Counted from the stretch's first letter, positions 37,167 through 47,116 are shown. The stretch: DNA of 64,000 nt from Arsenophonus nilaparvatae (GCF_000757905.1 NZ_JRLH01000009.1); one strand, 5' to 3'. The notes: generated from the letters alone by a model not told the origin. Program-made: numbers and translations.

Positions 37167-37243
37167 GCGTCCGTAGCTCAGTTGGTTAGAGCACCACCTT
37201 GACATGGTGGGGGTCGGTGGTTCGAGTCCACTCGGACGCACCA
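37167..37243 (+). tRNA. valW: tRNA-Val (GAC), second copy
   Basis: Base-for-base identical to the copy at 37065-37141, 25 nt downstream, with encoded CCA. The pair is probably one transcript. Confidence 0.97.
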
Positions 37244-37307
37244 ATTCTGTTTATTCCCAATACCATTTTCAAATTGTAAAGTCAGCCAGCCTGCTTCGAT
37301 TGGTAAT

Positions 37308-37331
37308 GAAAAAGCGCGGTTACGCTTTTTC
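37308..37331. terminator. Terminator between valVW and murJ
   Basis: GAAAAAGCG (37308-37316) pairs with CGCTTTTTC (37323-37331). It lies after the tRNA pair and just past the convergent murJ stop, so it can serve both. Confidence 0.75.
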
Positions 37332-37367
37332 ATCCAACAAATGATCACTTAACCAGATTTATTTGTA

Positions 37368-38903
37368 TTAAATAGCCCGCTGTGAAAAATCTCGCAAACG
37401 AAAACCAAAAATAAACAACGCAGCAAAGTAACTCATTGCACCGGCAAAAACCACCAGTAACAACCGCGTGATCCGCACCAGCATATTTCCCTGCTCCCAT
37501 GGCGGCATAAAATTTAATAGCAACAACAATACCGCTACCATAACAATTAAAGCGGCGATTAACTTGAGCAAAAATTTTCCCCAACCAACTAAGGGAGAAA
37601 AAATTGCCTGGCGACGTAACTGCCAATACAGCATCAAAGCATTAAAGCATGCCGCTAAGCTAATTGATAAGGCCAATCCTGCATGTTTGAGCGAACCAAT
37701 AAAGGCAAGGTTCATTAATTGTGTCAAAATTAAGGTAATAATCGCGATTTTAACCGGTGTTTTAATATCCTGTCTCGAATAGAACCCTGGCGCTAATACC
37801 TTAACGACAATTAACCCCATTAAGCCGACACAGTAAGCAATTAATGCCCGTTGAGTCATTACCGCATCGTAGGCGGTAAAATTGCCATACTGAAAAAGTG
37901 ACACTGTCAACGGTTCGGCTAGAATAGCCAGCGCAATCGCGCATGGTAGCGCTAATAAAAAGCAAAGCCGTAACCCCCAGTCCATTAGGCGCTGATATTC
38001 TTTATGATCACCGGTTGAAAAACTCTTCGCTAGCGAAGGTAATAAAATAGTACCAAGTGCTACTCCTAAAACACCGGTAGGGAGCTCCATCAATCGGTCA
38101 GCATAATACATCCACGAGACAGAGCCTGATTGTAAAAATGAGGCAAAAATAGTATTAATAATTAATGAAATCTGACTTACAGAAACACCAATAATCGCCG
38201 GCCCCATTAACTTCAATACTCGCCACACACCGCTATTGCGAAAAGAGATACGCGGTAAAACTAACATGCCAATTTTTTGTAAATAAGGTAATTGATACAG
38301 CAACTGTAAAATACCACCGGCAAAAACTCCCCACCCTAACGCTATAATAGGTGGTTCACAATATGGCGCCAACAACAGTACTGATATAATCATACTGATA
38401 TTAAGTAAAGTAGGCGCAAAAGCAGGAACAGAAAAACGGTTCCACGTATTTAAAATAGCACCAGCCAACGATGCTAAAGAGATCAATAAAATATAAGGAA
38501 AAGTGATTCTCAATAAACGAACGGTTAAATCAAATTTATCCGGTGTATCAGTAAAACCGGGGGCCGTAATATAAATAATCCATGGTGCCGCTAATATTCC
38601 TGCCAATGTAACGATGGCCAAAATTAATGTTAATAAACCGGAAACATACGCAATAAAAGTGCGAGTAGCCTCATCACCTTGCTGGTTTTTATATTCTGCT
38701 AAGATAGGGACAAATGCTTGGGAAAATGCGCCTTCGGCAAAAATTCGGCGCAAAAGATTTGGTAATCGAAAAGCAACAAAAAATGCGTCTGTCGCCGCTC
38801 CAGCACCAAAAAAACGCGCGATAATCGCATCACGAATAAATCCTAAGATGCGGGAAAACATAGTCATAGAGCTTATCGCTGCTAACGATTTTAGTAAATT
38901 CAT
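37368..38903 (-). CDS. murJ: Lipid II flippase MurJ
   Basis: 511 residues, about 14 membrane helices, MOP superfamily. The N-terminus MNLLKSLAAISSMTMFSRILGF and the charged cavity motif RDAIIARFFGAGAATDAFFVAFRLPN contain the essential Arg and Asp residues. It moves lipid-linked peptidoglycan precursors across the inner membrane and is essential. In E. coli yceM and yceH lie between rimJ and murJ; here only 183 bases separate them. Confidence 0.96.
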   Translation of the reverse strand: MNLLKSLAAISSMTMFSRILGFIRDAIIARFFGAGAATDAFFVAFRLPNLLRRIFAEGAFSQAFVPILAEYKNQQGDEATRTFIAYVSGLLTLILAIVTLAGILAAPWIIYITAPGFTDTPDKFDLTVRLLRITFPYILLISLASLAGAILNTWNRFSVPAFAPTLLNISMIISVLLLAPYCEPPIIALGWGVFAGGILQLLYQLPYLQKIGMLVLPRISFRNSGVWRVLKLMGPAIIGVSVSQISLIINTIFASFLQSGSVSWMYYADRLMELPTGVLGVALGTILLPSLAKSFSTGDHKEYQRLMDWGLRLCFLLALPCAIALAILAEPLTVSLFQYGNFTAYDAVMTQRALIAYCVGLMGLIVVKVLAPGFYSRQDIKTPVKIAIITLILTQLMNLAFIGSLKHAGLALSISLAACFNALMLYWQLRRQAIFSPLVGWGKFLLKLIAALIVMVAVLLLLLNFMPPWEQGNMLVRITRLLLVVFAGAMSYFAALFIFGFRLRDFSQRAI

Positions 38904-39086
38904 GCAATAACTTTATAATGATGGCCATAATAGATTGATAAAGTGTATCAGCGACCTGTGAGCATGACCATGAATTAGAATAACTATTTTTACCAAAGCA
39001 AAGCGATGTAGCTCAGATTTTCCAACGATGTTTTAATTACCCGTTAAACAAAGTGAGTCTGGTAAACTGTTTTTATATAAAATAAT

Positions 39087-39665
39087 TCAACTCTGATTAT
39101 TTTTTGTAATGAGTGACATTAAAATATGATCCTGCCATTCACCATTAATTTGTAAATAAGCTTTTGCATATCCCTCTGGCTTAAAACCTATTTTTTTCAG
39201 TAAATTACCACTGCGATGATTATGCGGCATATAATTTGCCATAATTCTATGCATCTGCTGTTGTTCTTGCATAAAATGAATCGTTGGCATTAATGCTTCA
39301 TACATCAAGCCCTTTCCTTGCCACATTTCACAGATTGAATAACCCAGATAACAAGCTTTAAAAGCCCCTCTAATAATATTACTGAAATTAATTACACCAA
39401 TAACTTCAGTTTGCCGTTTATCTAATAATATAAAATGAAAAGCACTTTTACGACGATGCATTTCTGCCATAATATGCAAACGTTTACTCCAGGCAGCAGG
39501 CTGATAATAACTGCTATCACGAATAGGCTCCCATGGCTTTAAAAAATTTTCATTCCGGCAATAATAATCAGCCAGACGATAAGCATCGGTTTCACAAGCT
39601 AACCGTAGGAGCAAACGTTCAGTAACAGAATAACATTCAGGCTTTCTGGTTCGATATCCAAACAT
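39087..39665 (-). CDS. rimJ: Ribosomal protein S5 N-acetyltransferase RimJ
   Basis: 192-residue GNAT acetyltransferase. It shares LADYYCRNENFLKPWEP, ACYLGYSI, the acetyl-CoA loop WQGKGLMYEAL and HRIMANYMPHNHRSGNLLKKIGF with E. coli RimJ. It acetylates the N-terminus of S5. The start MFGYRT at 39665 is the family N-terminus; the longer frame adds three residues. Divergent from mdtH. Confidence 0.93.
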   Translation of the reverse strand: MFGYRTRKPECYSVTERLLLRLACETDAYRLADYYCRNENFLKPWEPIRDSSYYQPAAWSKRLHIMAEMHRRKSAFHFILLDKRQTEVIGVINFSNIIRGAFKACYLGYSICEMWQGKGLMYEALMPTIHFMQEQQQMHRIMANYMPHNHRSGNLLKKIGFKPEGYAKAYLQINGEWQDHILMSLITKNNQS

Positions 39666-39789
39666 CGCGGCCAACTCCAGAATATTGGGTGCTGAATATA
39701 AATATATTTTGTTTTTACAATAGTAAGTATATCTAATTTACTAGTATTATATTTACAAAATATCACTGTATGATGCCAAATGGTGTTCA

Positions 39790-40992
39790 ATGTCTCCGGT
39801 AACGCAAGCGCGAAACCTCGGTAAATATTTTCTTTTACTCGATAATATGTTAGTCGTGTTGGGTTTTTTTGTCGTCTTTCCACTGATATCGATCCACTTT
39901 GTTGAGCAATTAGGTTGGCCTGGCTTGGTGGTTGGTTTTGCCCTTGCCCTTAGACAATTATTTCAACAAGGTTTAGGCATTTTTGGCGGTGCTATAGCCG
40001 ATCGTTTCGGCGCTAAGCCAATGATAGTGCTAGGCATGTTATTACGTGCTATCGGTTTCGCCTTAATGGCCATGGCTACCGTTCCATGGATTTTGTGGCT
40101 ATCTTGCGTTCTGTCAGCCTTAGGCGGGACTTTATTTGATCCTCCTCGTACCGCCTTAGTCATTAAACTGACCAAACCACATGAACGAGGTCGTTTTTAT
40201 TCATTATTATTAATGCAAGATAGTGCCGGCGCTGTTCTCGGAGCCCTGCTCGGTGGCTGGCTTTTACTGTATGATTTTCAGTTTGTTTGTTGGGCAGGTA
40301 CGATAATTTTCATTATCGCAGCCATTTCAAACGCATGGCTGTTGCCTGCTTACCGTATCTCGGCTAGCCGGATATCGATTCGTACCGGGATGGGTAAAGT
40401 TTTTCGCGATCAACGTTTTTTAAAATATGTGCTTACTCTGACTGGCTATTTTATTTTATACGTACAAGTTATGTTAATGTTTCCGATTGTCGTTAATGAG
40501 ATAGCCGGCTCACCGACGGCTATTAAATGGATGTATGCCATTGAAGCCATTATCTCTTTAACTTTACTTTATCCCATCGCCCGTTGGAGTGAAAAGCATT
40601 TTCGCCTCGAACAACGGTTAATGACCGGTTTACTTCTGATGAGCCTGGCCATGCTTCCTATTGGTTTTACCCATTCACTGACGCTACTTTTTACCCTGAT
40701 TAGTCTGTTTTATTTAGGTACCATCACTGCTGAGCCAGCACGTGAAACATTGAGCGCATCACTGGCAGATCCTCATGCTCGCGGTAGTTATATGGGTTTT
40801 AGCCGATTAGGCCATGCCTTAGGTGGTGCAATAGGGTTTATCGGTGGTGGCTGGCTATATGATATCGGACATCGGTGGGGTTTACCGGCACTACCTTGGC
40901 ATCTGTTAACCATAATAGGATTATTAACCTTATGGGCTTTGCACCAACAATTTAATCAGCAGAAAAAAACTATCATTTATAACGATAAATAG
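39790..40992 (+). CDS. mdtH: MFS multidrug transporter MdtH
   Basis: 400 residues, twelve helices, drug:H+ antiporter family. It carries the loop 2-3 MFS motif (GGAIADRFGAKPMIVLG) and matches E. coli MdtH along its length (MSPVTQARNLGKYFLLLDN; DPPRTALVIKLTKPHERGRFYS). Linked to quinolone export in E. coli. Followed 44 nt later by yceB. Confidence 0.94.
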   Translation: MSPVTQARNLGKYFLLLDNMLVVLGFFVVFPLISIHFVEQLGWPGLVVGFALALRQLFQQGLGIFGGAIADRFGAKPMIVLGMLLRAIGFALMAMATVPWILWLSCVLSALGGTLFDPPRTALVIKLTKPHERGRFYSLLLMQDSAGAVLGALLGGWLLLYDFQFVCWAGTIIFIIAAISNAWLLPAYRISASRISIRTGMGKVFRDQRFLKYVLTLTGYFILYVQVMLMFPIVVNEIAGSPTAIKWMYAIEAIISLTLLYPIARWSEKHFRLEQRLMTGLLLMSLAMLPIGFTHSLTLLFTLISLFYLGTITAEPARETLSASLADPHARGSYMGFSRLGHALGGAIGFIGGGWLYDIGHRWGLPALPWHLLTIIGLLTLWALHQQFNQQKKTIIYNDK

Positions 40993-41036
40993 TTGTGTAC
41001 AATCTTGCTATCAAAATTACAGGAGAAAAACAAAAC

Positions 41037-41597
41037 ATGAAGCACTTTTTTGTCGGAGCACTATTGTTACTATCTGGAGTGATAGCCGGATGTGATCAAT
41101 TAACCGAATTCAGTATTAGTGAAGATACCATTAATAACTATCTCAGCAAACATACCCACTATAGTAAAAAAATAGGTATTGCCGGACTTGCTAATGCTAG
41201 TATCGATCTAGCCAATCTTGCTACTCAAATTGGTCGGACTGAACCGAATAAAATTACCTTAACTGGAGTAGCTAAAATTAAGCTTGAAACACTATTAGGT
41301 TCAACACATGCAGAAGTCTCTTTAGCTATCACTTCACTGCCCTATTTTGACGTAGCTACCGGTGCTATCTATTTAAAAGAATTGACAATCTCTGATCAAA
41401 AAATTACACCGGAAAAAATGGCCAGTACAATTACCACAATACTGCCGATTGTTAATAACTCCTTAAAAGCCTATTTTGAAAAAAATCCTGTCTATTTATT
41501 ACAACCAGAAAAAAGTAAAGCAGAAGCATTGGCCAAGAAAATCGCTAAAGGACTTGAAGTCAAACCGGGTAAGTTATTTATTCCATTAGTAGAATAA
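41037..41597 (+). CDS. yceB: Lipoprotein YceB
   Basis: 186 residues with a type II signal peptide, lipobox VIAGC, then a DUF1439 domain (IGRTEPNKITLTGVAKIKLETLLGS; EPLEVKPGK-like end KGLEVKPGKLFIP) as in E. coli YceB. Likely anchored in the outer membrane; the fold is that of lipid-binding tubular proteins, but the function is unknown. The ATG at 41037 has AGGAGA about 10 nt upstream. Confidence 0.9.
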   Translation: MKHFFVGALLLLSGVIAGCDQLTEFSISEDTINNYLSKHTHYSKKIGIAGLANASIDLANLATQIGRTEPNKITLTGVAKIKLETLLGSTHAEVSLAITSLPYFDVATGAIYLKELTISDQKITPEKMASTITTILPIVNNSLKAYFEKNPVYLLQPEKSKAEALAKKIAKGLEVKPGKLFIPLVE

Positions 41598-41621
41598 ATA
41601 ACTTAGTAGTCAATAGAAAAT

Positions 41622-41646
41622 AACAGGCGCTATGTACTCGCCTGTT
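41622..41646 (-). terminator. Terminator of ycdY (shared with yceB)
   Basis: AACAGGCG (41622-41629) pairs with CGCCTGTT (41639-41646). On the minus strand it is followed by ATTTTC, past the ycdY stop; it also follows yceB on the plus strand. Confidence 0.7.
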
Positions 41647-41673
41647 AGATTCAAAGAATAAGTTACAGCGTCA

Positions 41674-42219
41674 CTAATTGTCAGCCAGCTCCTCTCGCAA
41701 TGCAACTAAAGCTTCACGCGTTATCACAACGAGAGTAGGATAAAAATCACTTACTGCATGGGTTTCCACTTGGCTAAAAAATGATTCACTCGCAGGTAAA
41801 ATAAACTGATCAAATAATTGAATTTGTGTTAATAGCGGATCCTGCGCTGCATTATCCTCCAACCAAGATGCTGCCAATAATAAAGCTGCAAAACGATCAG
41901 CTTTTTCCGCTGATAATGGTATTCCATTTGCCACTAAAAATTCATTAACTGCCGTTGCTGATATTTCACTATATTGACTAATGCCGTTAACAATAGCTGA
42001 GGTAGGATCAAGAAACAATTGCTTAAAATCTTTAATTACTAACGCTAAATCCTGGCTACTAGCGGCTAGTTGCGTTAATAATTCATCTTGTTCTAAAGGC
42101 CAAGATAATTTCAATTGATTTTGACTAATCAATTCAAATAAAGGTTTAGTAATAGGATCCTCTGGGGAACGATTAAACAATGTTCCTAGTATTCGGCAAA
42201 TCACGGAAAATTCATTCAT
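41674..42219 (-). CDS. ycdY: TorD-family chaperone YcdY
   Basis: 181 residues, all-helical, starting MNEFSVICRILGTLFNRSPEDP. WPLEQDELLTQL and LLLAASWLEDNAAQD match E. coli YcdY. TorD-family proteins chaperone metalloenzymes; YcdY has been linked to activation of the zinc phosphatase YcdX and to swarming. No ycdX is in the window. The ATG at 42219 follows GGAAAAAA; a TTG start four codons earlier is less likely. Confidence 0.88.
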   Translation of the reverse strand: MNEFSVICRILGTLFNRSPEDPITKPLFELISQNQLKLSWPLEQDELLTQLAASSQDLALVIKDFKQLFLDPTSAIVNGISQYSEISATAVNEFLVANGIPLSAEKADRFAALLLAASWLEDNAAQDPLLTQIQLFDQFILPASESFFSQVETHAVSDFYPTLVVITREALVALREELADN

Positions 42220-42441
42220 TATTTTTTCCAACTTATGCTATGCATTTAATAATTTTACTTATTAGTAAGGACAATAAAACCTGGGCGGTAATATCGAATA
42301 TATTTTCAACAAATTGTTCTTTATTTATCTTATTAACTGCAAAAAAAGACAAAAGTTGCAATATATTATTGACGGTTAGTCTGCTTTTTCCTATAGTAGC
42401 GCCCCATCATTCTAGTATCCTACTATATTAAAATGATAACC

Positions 42442-42531
42442 GGTGAGGTGTCCGAGTGGCTGAAGGAGCACGCCTGGAAAGTGTGTATACGTGAAAACGT
42501 ATCGAGGGTTCGAATCCCTCCCTCACCGCCA
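42442..42531 (+). tRNA. tRNA-Ser (GGA)
   Basis: A 90-nt class II tRNA. The acceptor GGTGAGG pairs with CCTCACC, the anticodon loop CCTGGAAAGTG carries GGA, the long variable arm is TGTATACGTGAAAACGTATC, the T-arm GGTTCGAATCC is standard, discriminator G is followed by encoded CCA. Reads UCC/UCU. Near-identical to E. coli serW/serX. Confidence 0.97.
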
Positions 42532-42575
42532 TATAAAATATCTGCCAACAACCTATTTTAGTTCCCTCCACAACC

Positions 42576-43478
42576 TTAAATTGCAGAGCCCTGGCCGCCA
42601 TACTGACAGAGATATTGATATAACGCATTCATGCCTAACCAACGATTTGCACACCAATCTGGCGCGAGTAAAGTCGGCCGACGCGCATTGGCACAAATAC
42701 GATGATAAATAATATTTTTTGGTGTGTGACGGATCATTTCTCCGGCCATTTCCACGTACTCAGTTAACTCAAGTGATAACAAACGCCCAGCACGCCAAGC
42801 CTTCGCCATTATACTACCATCAACAATATGTAATGGATGCAATTTAATACCATCAACACCAGTATCGATAACACGAGATATTGTTTGCAGATTTTCGCTA
42901 GCTGTTTCACCTGGTAGGCCAACAATTAGGTGAACACAAACATTTAATCCCTTTTTGCCGGCAATCTGAGCAATTTTTTGATAACTGGCAAAATCATGGC
43001 CTCGATTGATCTTTTTTAGGGTTTTATCATGGGATGTTTGTAAACCTAGTTCCAACCAGATTTCATATCCTTGCTGCTGATATTCTACTAATAAATCCAA
43101 TACTGGTTGCGAAACACAATCTGGTCGCGTACCGACACAAAGTCCAACAATATTAGCCTGATTTAATGCCTGTTGATATAACGCCTTTAAAATTGAAACT
43201 TCAGCATAAGTATTGGTATAAGCTTGAAAATAAGCCAGATAACGTTGAGCACGATGGATTTTTTTTACTTTTTGCGCAATCTGTTGCTGGATGGAAAATT
43301 GCTGTTGCTGCTCATCGGAAAAAGAAGCAACATTGCAAAAGGTACAGCCGCCACGTCCTAAGGAGCCATCACGATTAGGGCAATTAAAACCACCGTGCAA
43401 ACTGATCTTATGAATTTTTTCACCATAGCGGCGCTGAAGATCAGCGCCAAACATAGTAACAACATCATTTAACTGCAT
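42576..43478 (-). CDS. yhcC: Radical SAM protein YhcC
   Basis: 300 residues. The cluster-binding cysteines are in CPNRDGSLGRGGCTFC, the unusual long spacing typical of the YhcC family and not CX3CX2C. Further conserved blocks are YFQAYTNTYA, LCVGTRPDC, WLELGLQTSHD and VHLIVGLPGE. The reaction is unknown. In E. coli it lies near arcB/gltB; here it is next to kdsA, 10 nt downstream, so it may be co-transcribed. Confidence 0.92.
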   Translation of the reverse strand: MQLNDVVTMFGADLQRRYGEKIHKISLHGGFNCPNRDGSLGRGGCTFCNVASFSDEQQQQFSIQQQIAQKVKKIHRAQRYLAYFQAYTNTYAEVSILKALYQQALNQANIVGLCVGTRPDCVSQPVLDLLVEYQQQGYEIWLELGLQTSHDKTLKKINRGHDFASYQKIAQIAGKKGLNVCVHLIVGLPGETASENLQTISRVIDTGVDGIKLHPLHIVDGSIMAKAWRAGRLLSLELTEYVEMAGEMIRHTPKNIIYHRICANARRPTLLAPDWCANRWLGMNALYQYLCQYGGQGSAI

Positions 43479-43488
43479 AAAATAACAA

Positions 43489-44343
43489 TTAATTAGCGTT
43501 ATCTAATTGGGCAAAGCTTTTCACCAAATCATCGATAGCTTTAACCTGTTCAAGAAATGGCGCTAATTTTGCTAATGGCAGTGCTGATGGCCCATCACAT
43601 TTTGCGTTAGCCGGATCAGGATGTGCTTCCAGAAATAATCCCGCTAAACCGACTGCCATACCCGCTCTCGCCAACTCAGCAACCTGTGCACGGCGACCGC
43701 TGGAAGCAGAACCAAAAGGATCACGACATTGCAATGCATGAGTAACGTCAAAAATAACTGGAGAACCCTTTGATACATTCATCATGACATTGAAGCCTAA
43801 CATATCGACAACCAAATTATCATAACCAAAGTTTACCCCACGATCACAGAGAATAACTTTTTCATTACCTGCTTCTTTAAATTTCTCAACAATATTTCCC
43901 ATTTGTCCAGGACTTACAAATTGGGGTTTTTTAACATTAATGACTGCACCGGTTTTGGCCATCGCTTCAACCAGGTCAGTTTGCCGGGCTAAAAAAGCCG
44001 GTAGTTGAATAACGTCAACCACCTCAGCAACCGGTGCCGCTTGCGCTGGCTCATGAACATCCGTAATTACTTTAACGCCAAATGTTTGTTTGATTTCTTG
44101 AAAAATTTTCATTCCTTCTTCAAGCCCAGGGCCGCGATAGGAATGAATCGAAGAACGGTTCGCTTTGTCGAAGGAAGCCTTAAAAACATAAGGAATGTTA
44201 AGCTTGTCCGTTACGGTGACATAATGTTCGCAAATCTTCATTGCCAAATCGCGCGATTCAAGCACATTCATACCACCGAATAATACAAATGGTAGATTAT
44301 TTGCCACTTTGATATCATCAATGGCGACTACTTTATATTGCAT
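43489..44343 (-). CDS. kdsA: KDO-8-phosphate synthase
   Basis: 284 residues, condensing arabinose-5-phosphate with PEP to KDO-8-phosphate for the LPS core. It has the TIM-barrel motifs LFGGMNVLESRD, FKASFDKANRSSI, RGPGLEEG, VKKPQFVSPGQM and VTHALQ. The Asn in NVKKPQ marks the metal-independent class. With lpxM this implies LPS assembly is active. Confidence 0.96.
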   Translation of the reverse strand: MQYKVVAIDDIKVANNLPFVLFGGMNVLESRDLAMKICEHYVTVTDKLNIPYVFKASFDKANRSSIHSYRGPGLEEGMKIFQEIKQTFGVKVITDVHEPAQAAPVAEVVDVIQLPAFLARQTDLVEAMAKTGAVINVKKPQFVSPGQMGNIVEKFKEAGNEKVILCDRGVNFGYDNLVVDMLGFNVMMNVSKGSPVIFDVTHALQCRDPFGSASSGRRAQVAELARAGMAVGLAGLFLEAHPDPANAKCDGPSALPLAKLAPFLEQVKAIDDLVKSFAQLDNAN

Positions 44344-44389
44344 GCTTTTACCCTTTCTATGACAGCAAATTAGTGACGATTTTTAATGA

Positions 44390-45199
44390 TCAATGCAATA
44401 TAATCTGCTGCCCTTCTATTGAATAGATTTGCATTTTTATCATTTCAGAAACAGGATCTTCTGGACATTGCTCAACAAAATAATTTAAATCAGAAATGGC
44501 AACATGATTACATTCAAGATGAGCAAAAATAAGTCCTCTATCACGTATTTCATAAGGATCTTTCGGATCAAAAATTAATAATGTTTCACAAACTCTTAGC
44601 GCTTGTTCCATTTTTTTTTCTTCCATCAACGCTGCTTTTATTGTATCAAACATTTTTCGTATGATAATTCTATGCGCAGTTTCTTCTATGTCTTTTCGCG
44701 TCAGATGAGCAAAAGGGCTAATTGTTCCCTTGACCCATAAATCAAGCATCTGCTCGGTGAGCGTTTCACCATTTATCGGGTTAATATACCAATAAGTACC
44801 ATCTTCTCGGCGAACACATAGAATAAGCTGAGTCAGAAAAATAATCGGTATCACCGGCAACTGCAATTCAGTGGCAACATGCAAAAAAATTGTCCCCAAT
44901 GAAACAGGTGCCCCCTGTCTTGCTATTAGCACTTTATCCAGCCAAAGGGCCTCAGAAAGCGAATAAACCCCCGTTACACCGCTAAAAAGCCAGTCTCGAT
45001 AAAACAACTTTAGTAATATAGATATTTGCGTTTCTATATCATCACCAGCTTGTATTGTTTGTCTTGCTTCGGCAACCAGAAGCCTAAGTTGTGCATTGAC
45101 TTGTTCAACAGGAAAATCTGGCCGAATAATCCGTGAAACAAGTATAATACCTTCGCTCAGTGGTGCTTTATTAAATTCAAAATCAGCTATGGTTTTCAT
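44390..45199 (-). CDS. sirB1: SirB1 family protein (transglutaminase-like plus TPR)
   Basis: 269 residues matching E. coli SirB1/YchA. An N-terminal transglutaminase-like region (LWLDKVLIARQGAPVSLGTIFLHVA) is followed by TPR-like helices near the C-terminus (RVCETLLIFDPKDPYEIRDRGLI). Its exact role is not established. The ATG at 45199 lies within the end of prmC, so the two are coupled. E. coli has sirB2 between prmC and sirB1; it is absent here. Confidence 0.87.
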   Translation of the reverse strand: MKTIADFEFNKAPLSEGIILVSRIIRPDFPVEQVNAQLRLLVAEARQTIQAGDDIETQISILLKLFYRDWLFSGVTGVYSLSEALWLDKVLIARQGAPVSLGTIFLHVATELQLPVIPIIFLTQLILCVRREDGTYWYINPINGETLTEQMLDLWVKGTISPFAHLTRKDIEETAHRIIIRKMFDTIKAALMEEKKMEQALRVCETLLIFDPKDPYEIRDRGLIFAHLECNHVAISDLNYFVEQCPEDPVSEMIKMQIYSIEGQQIILH

Positions 45200-46034
45200 C
45201 ACATTTCCATTGACCTACTGTAATACGATCATTACCACCATAATCCTGAAAAGTTACTACCTGTTGATAATGATGACAGGAAAATAACTGCCTTACTTGC
45301 CTTCCCTGCAACCACCCGTGTTCGAGTAAAAGCCATCCCTTATTAGCTAAATAGTTACGCGATTGTTCAATTATCAATTGAATATCAGCCAACCCATGAT
45401 TAGCGGATATTAATGCTGTTTTAGGTTCAAAACGCACATCACCTTGTTGTAAATGTGGATCACATTCATCAATATAAGGTGGATTACTGACAATCATATC
45501 AAATTGCTGAATAGGTAGTGAACTAAACCAATTACTTTTGCAAAATTGGACATTGTTAATTACCAAATTATTTGCATTAAGTTGGGCTAGCGTAATTGCC
45601 GCATCACTAATATCGATACCAACTATCTGCGCTTGTGGACATTCTGATGCTAAAGCTAACGCCACAGCACCGGTACCCGTCCCCAAATCTAATATTTTTA
45701 CTGCTTGCTTTTCTGGTAATAATTGTAATGCTCGCTCAACTAAGCACTCTGTATCCGCACGAGGTATTAACGTAACAGGTGAAACTTTCATTGGTAACGA
45801 CCAAAACTCTTTTTCTTCTACTAAATAGGCGATAGGCTCACCCTTAGCCCGACGAGCTAATAGATGTTCAAGCTGTTGTTGTTGCTTAACGGTTAATTCT
45901 GTTTCGCCAAATGCAATAAGGAAAGTCCGTGTTTTGCCGGTTATATATTGCAACAAAATTTCAGCATCACGTTTAGCGCTATCACTATGGCAAAGTTTAT
46001 TAGCCGCATAGGCTAACCAATGCTGATAATTCAT
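45183..46034 (-). CDS. prmC: Release factor glutamine methyltransferase PrmC
   Basis: 283 residues. An N-terminal helical domain is followed by a Rossmann methyltransferase with SAM loop ILDLGTGTGAVALALA and the catalytic NPPY (MIVSNPPYIDE). It methylates the Gln of the GGQ motif in RF1 and RF2. Its ATG overlaps the prfA stop by 1 nt, so substrate and modifying enzyme are made together. Confidence 0.96.
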   Translation of the reverse strand: MNYQHWLAYAANKLCHSDSAKRDAEILLQYITGKTRTFLIAFGETELTVKQQQQLEHLLARRAKGEPIAYLVEEKEFWSLPMKVSPVTLIPRADTECLVERALQLLPEKQAVKILDLGTGTGAVALALASECPQAQIVGIDISDAAITLAQLNANNLVINNVQFCKSNWFSSLPIQQFDMIVSNPPYIDECDPHLQQGDVRFEPKTALISANHGLADIQLIIEQSRNYLANKGWLLLEHGWLQGRQVRQLFSCHHYQQVVTFQDYGGNDRITVGQWKCDENHS

Positions 46035-47116
46035 TAATCCTGCTCTGATAAAGCAGAGAGTTGATCTGCTTGATATTCGTTAATAATCTGTTGAATTAAC
46101 ATATCTAATTTTCCCTCTATCACTTCATCTAAACGATAGAGAGTTAAATTGATACGATGATCAGTAATGCGGCCTTGGGGAAAATTATAAGTTCTGATCC
46201 TATCGGAACGATCACCTGAGCCGAGTAAATTACGGCGCTCAGACGCTTCTGCTTCACGGCGTTTTTGCACTTCCGATGCACGAATACGGGCAGCTAAAAC
46301 TGACAGCGCTTTGGCTTTATTTTTATGCTGAGAACGTTCATCCTGACACTCGACCACAATTCCAGTTGGAATATGGGTAATACGGATCGCGGAGTCAGTG
46401 GTATTAACATGCTGTCCGCCAGCGCCTGATGAACGAAAAGTATCAATTCTTAAGTCACTAGGGTTGATATCCGGTAGCTCTGTTGCTGGAATTTCAGCCA
46501 GAATGGCTACTGTACAAGCAGATGTATGAATACGCCCTTGAGATTCAGTCTCCGGTACGCGCTGGACACGATGTCCCCCTGACTCAAACTTTAGACGTCC
46601 ATACACACTATCACCAGAAACTTTGGCGATAATTTCTTTGTAACCACCGTGTTCTCCTTCACTGGCATTCATAACTTCAATCCGCCAGCGACGGGATTCA
46701 GCATAGCGGCTATACATTCTAAAAAGATCACCGGCAAATATTGCCGCCTCATCACCACCGGTACCGGCCCGAATTTCTAAAAAGCAATTTTTTTCATCAT
46801 CGGGATCTTTTGGTAACAATAAAATTTGTAATTGTTGTTCAAATTCCTCATTACGCTTTTTCGCTTCTTTTAATTCGTCCTGAGCCATCTCGCGCATTTC
46901 AGGATCATGCAATAATATTTCAGCCGTCTCAATATCTTGCTGAACAGTGCGCCATAACTGAAAGCATTTGGTTACATCTGTTAACTGAGCATACTCCTTA
47001 GACAACGCCCTGAAACGCTCTTGATCTGCGATCACTTCAGCATCAACCAGGTGTGCTTGAATTTCTTCGTAGCGTTCCTGCAATGCTTCTAACTTAGCAA
47101 TTATTGAAGACTTCAT
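46034..47116 (-). CDS. prfA: Peptide chain release factor 1
   Basis: 360 residues, RF1, terminating at UAA and UAG. The stop-codon reading PxT motif is PET (RVPETESQGRIHT) and the peptidyl-hydrolysis motif GGQ is in SSGAGGQHVNTTDSAI. The family-typical RNLLGSGDRSDRIRTYNFPQGR follows. In the hemA-prfA-prmC operon, as in E. coli. Confidence 0.97.
   Translation of the reverse strand: MKSSIIAKLEALQERYEEIQAHLVDAEVIADQERFRALSKEYAQLTDVTKCFQLWRTVQQDIETAEILLHDPEMREMAQDELKEAKKRNEEFEQQLQILLLPKDPDDEKNCFLEIRAGTGGDEAAIFAGDLFRMYSRYAESRRWRIEVMNASEGEHGGYKEIIAKVSGDSVYGRLKFESGGHRVQRVPETESQGRIHTSACTVAILAEIPATELPDINPSDLRIDTFRSSGAGGQHVNTTDSAIRITHIPTGIVVECQDERSQHKNKAKALSVLAARIRASEVQKRREAEASERRNLLGSGDRSDRIRTYNFPQGRITDHRINLTLYRLDEVIEGKLDMLIQQIINEYQADQLSALSEQD

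Noticed and set aside
37345..37626. 93-codon minus-strand frame near the murJ end
   Set aside because: Same strand as murJ but another frame, fully inside the conserved gene.
46034..47116. RF1 codon-reading motif PET in place of PAT as a possible altered specificity
   Set aside because: PxT tolerates different middle residues across bacterial RF1; PET occurs in normal RF1 proteins.
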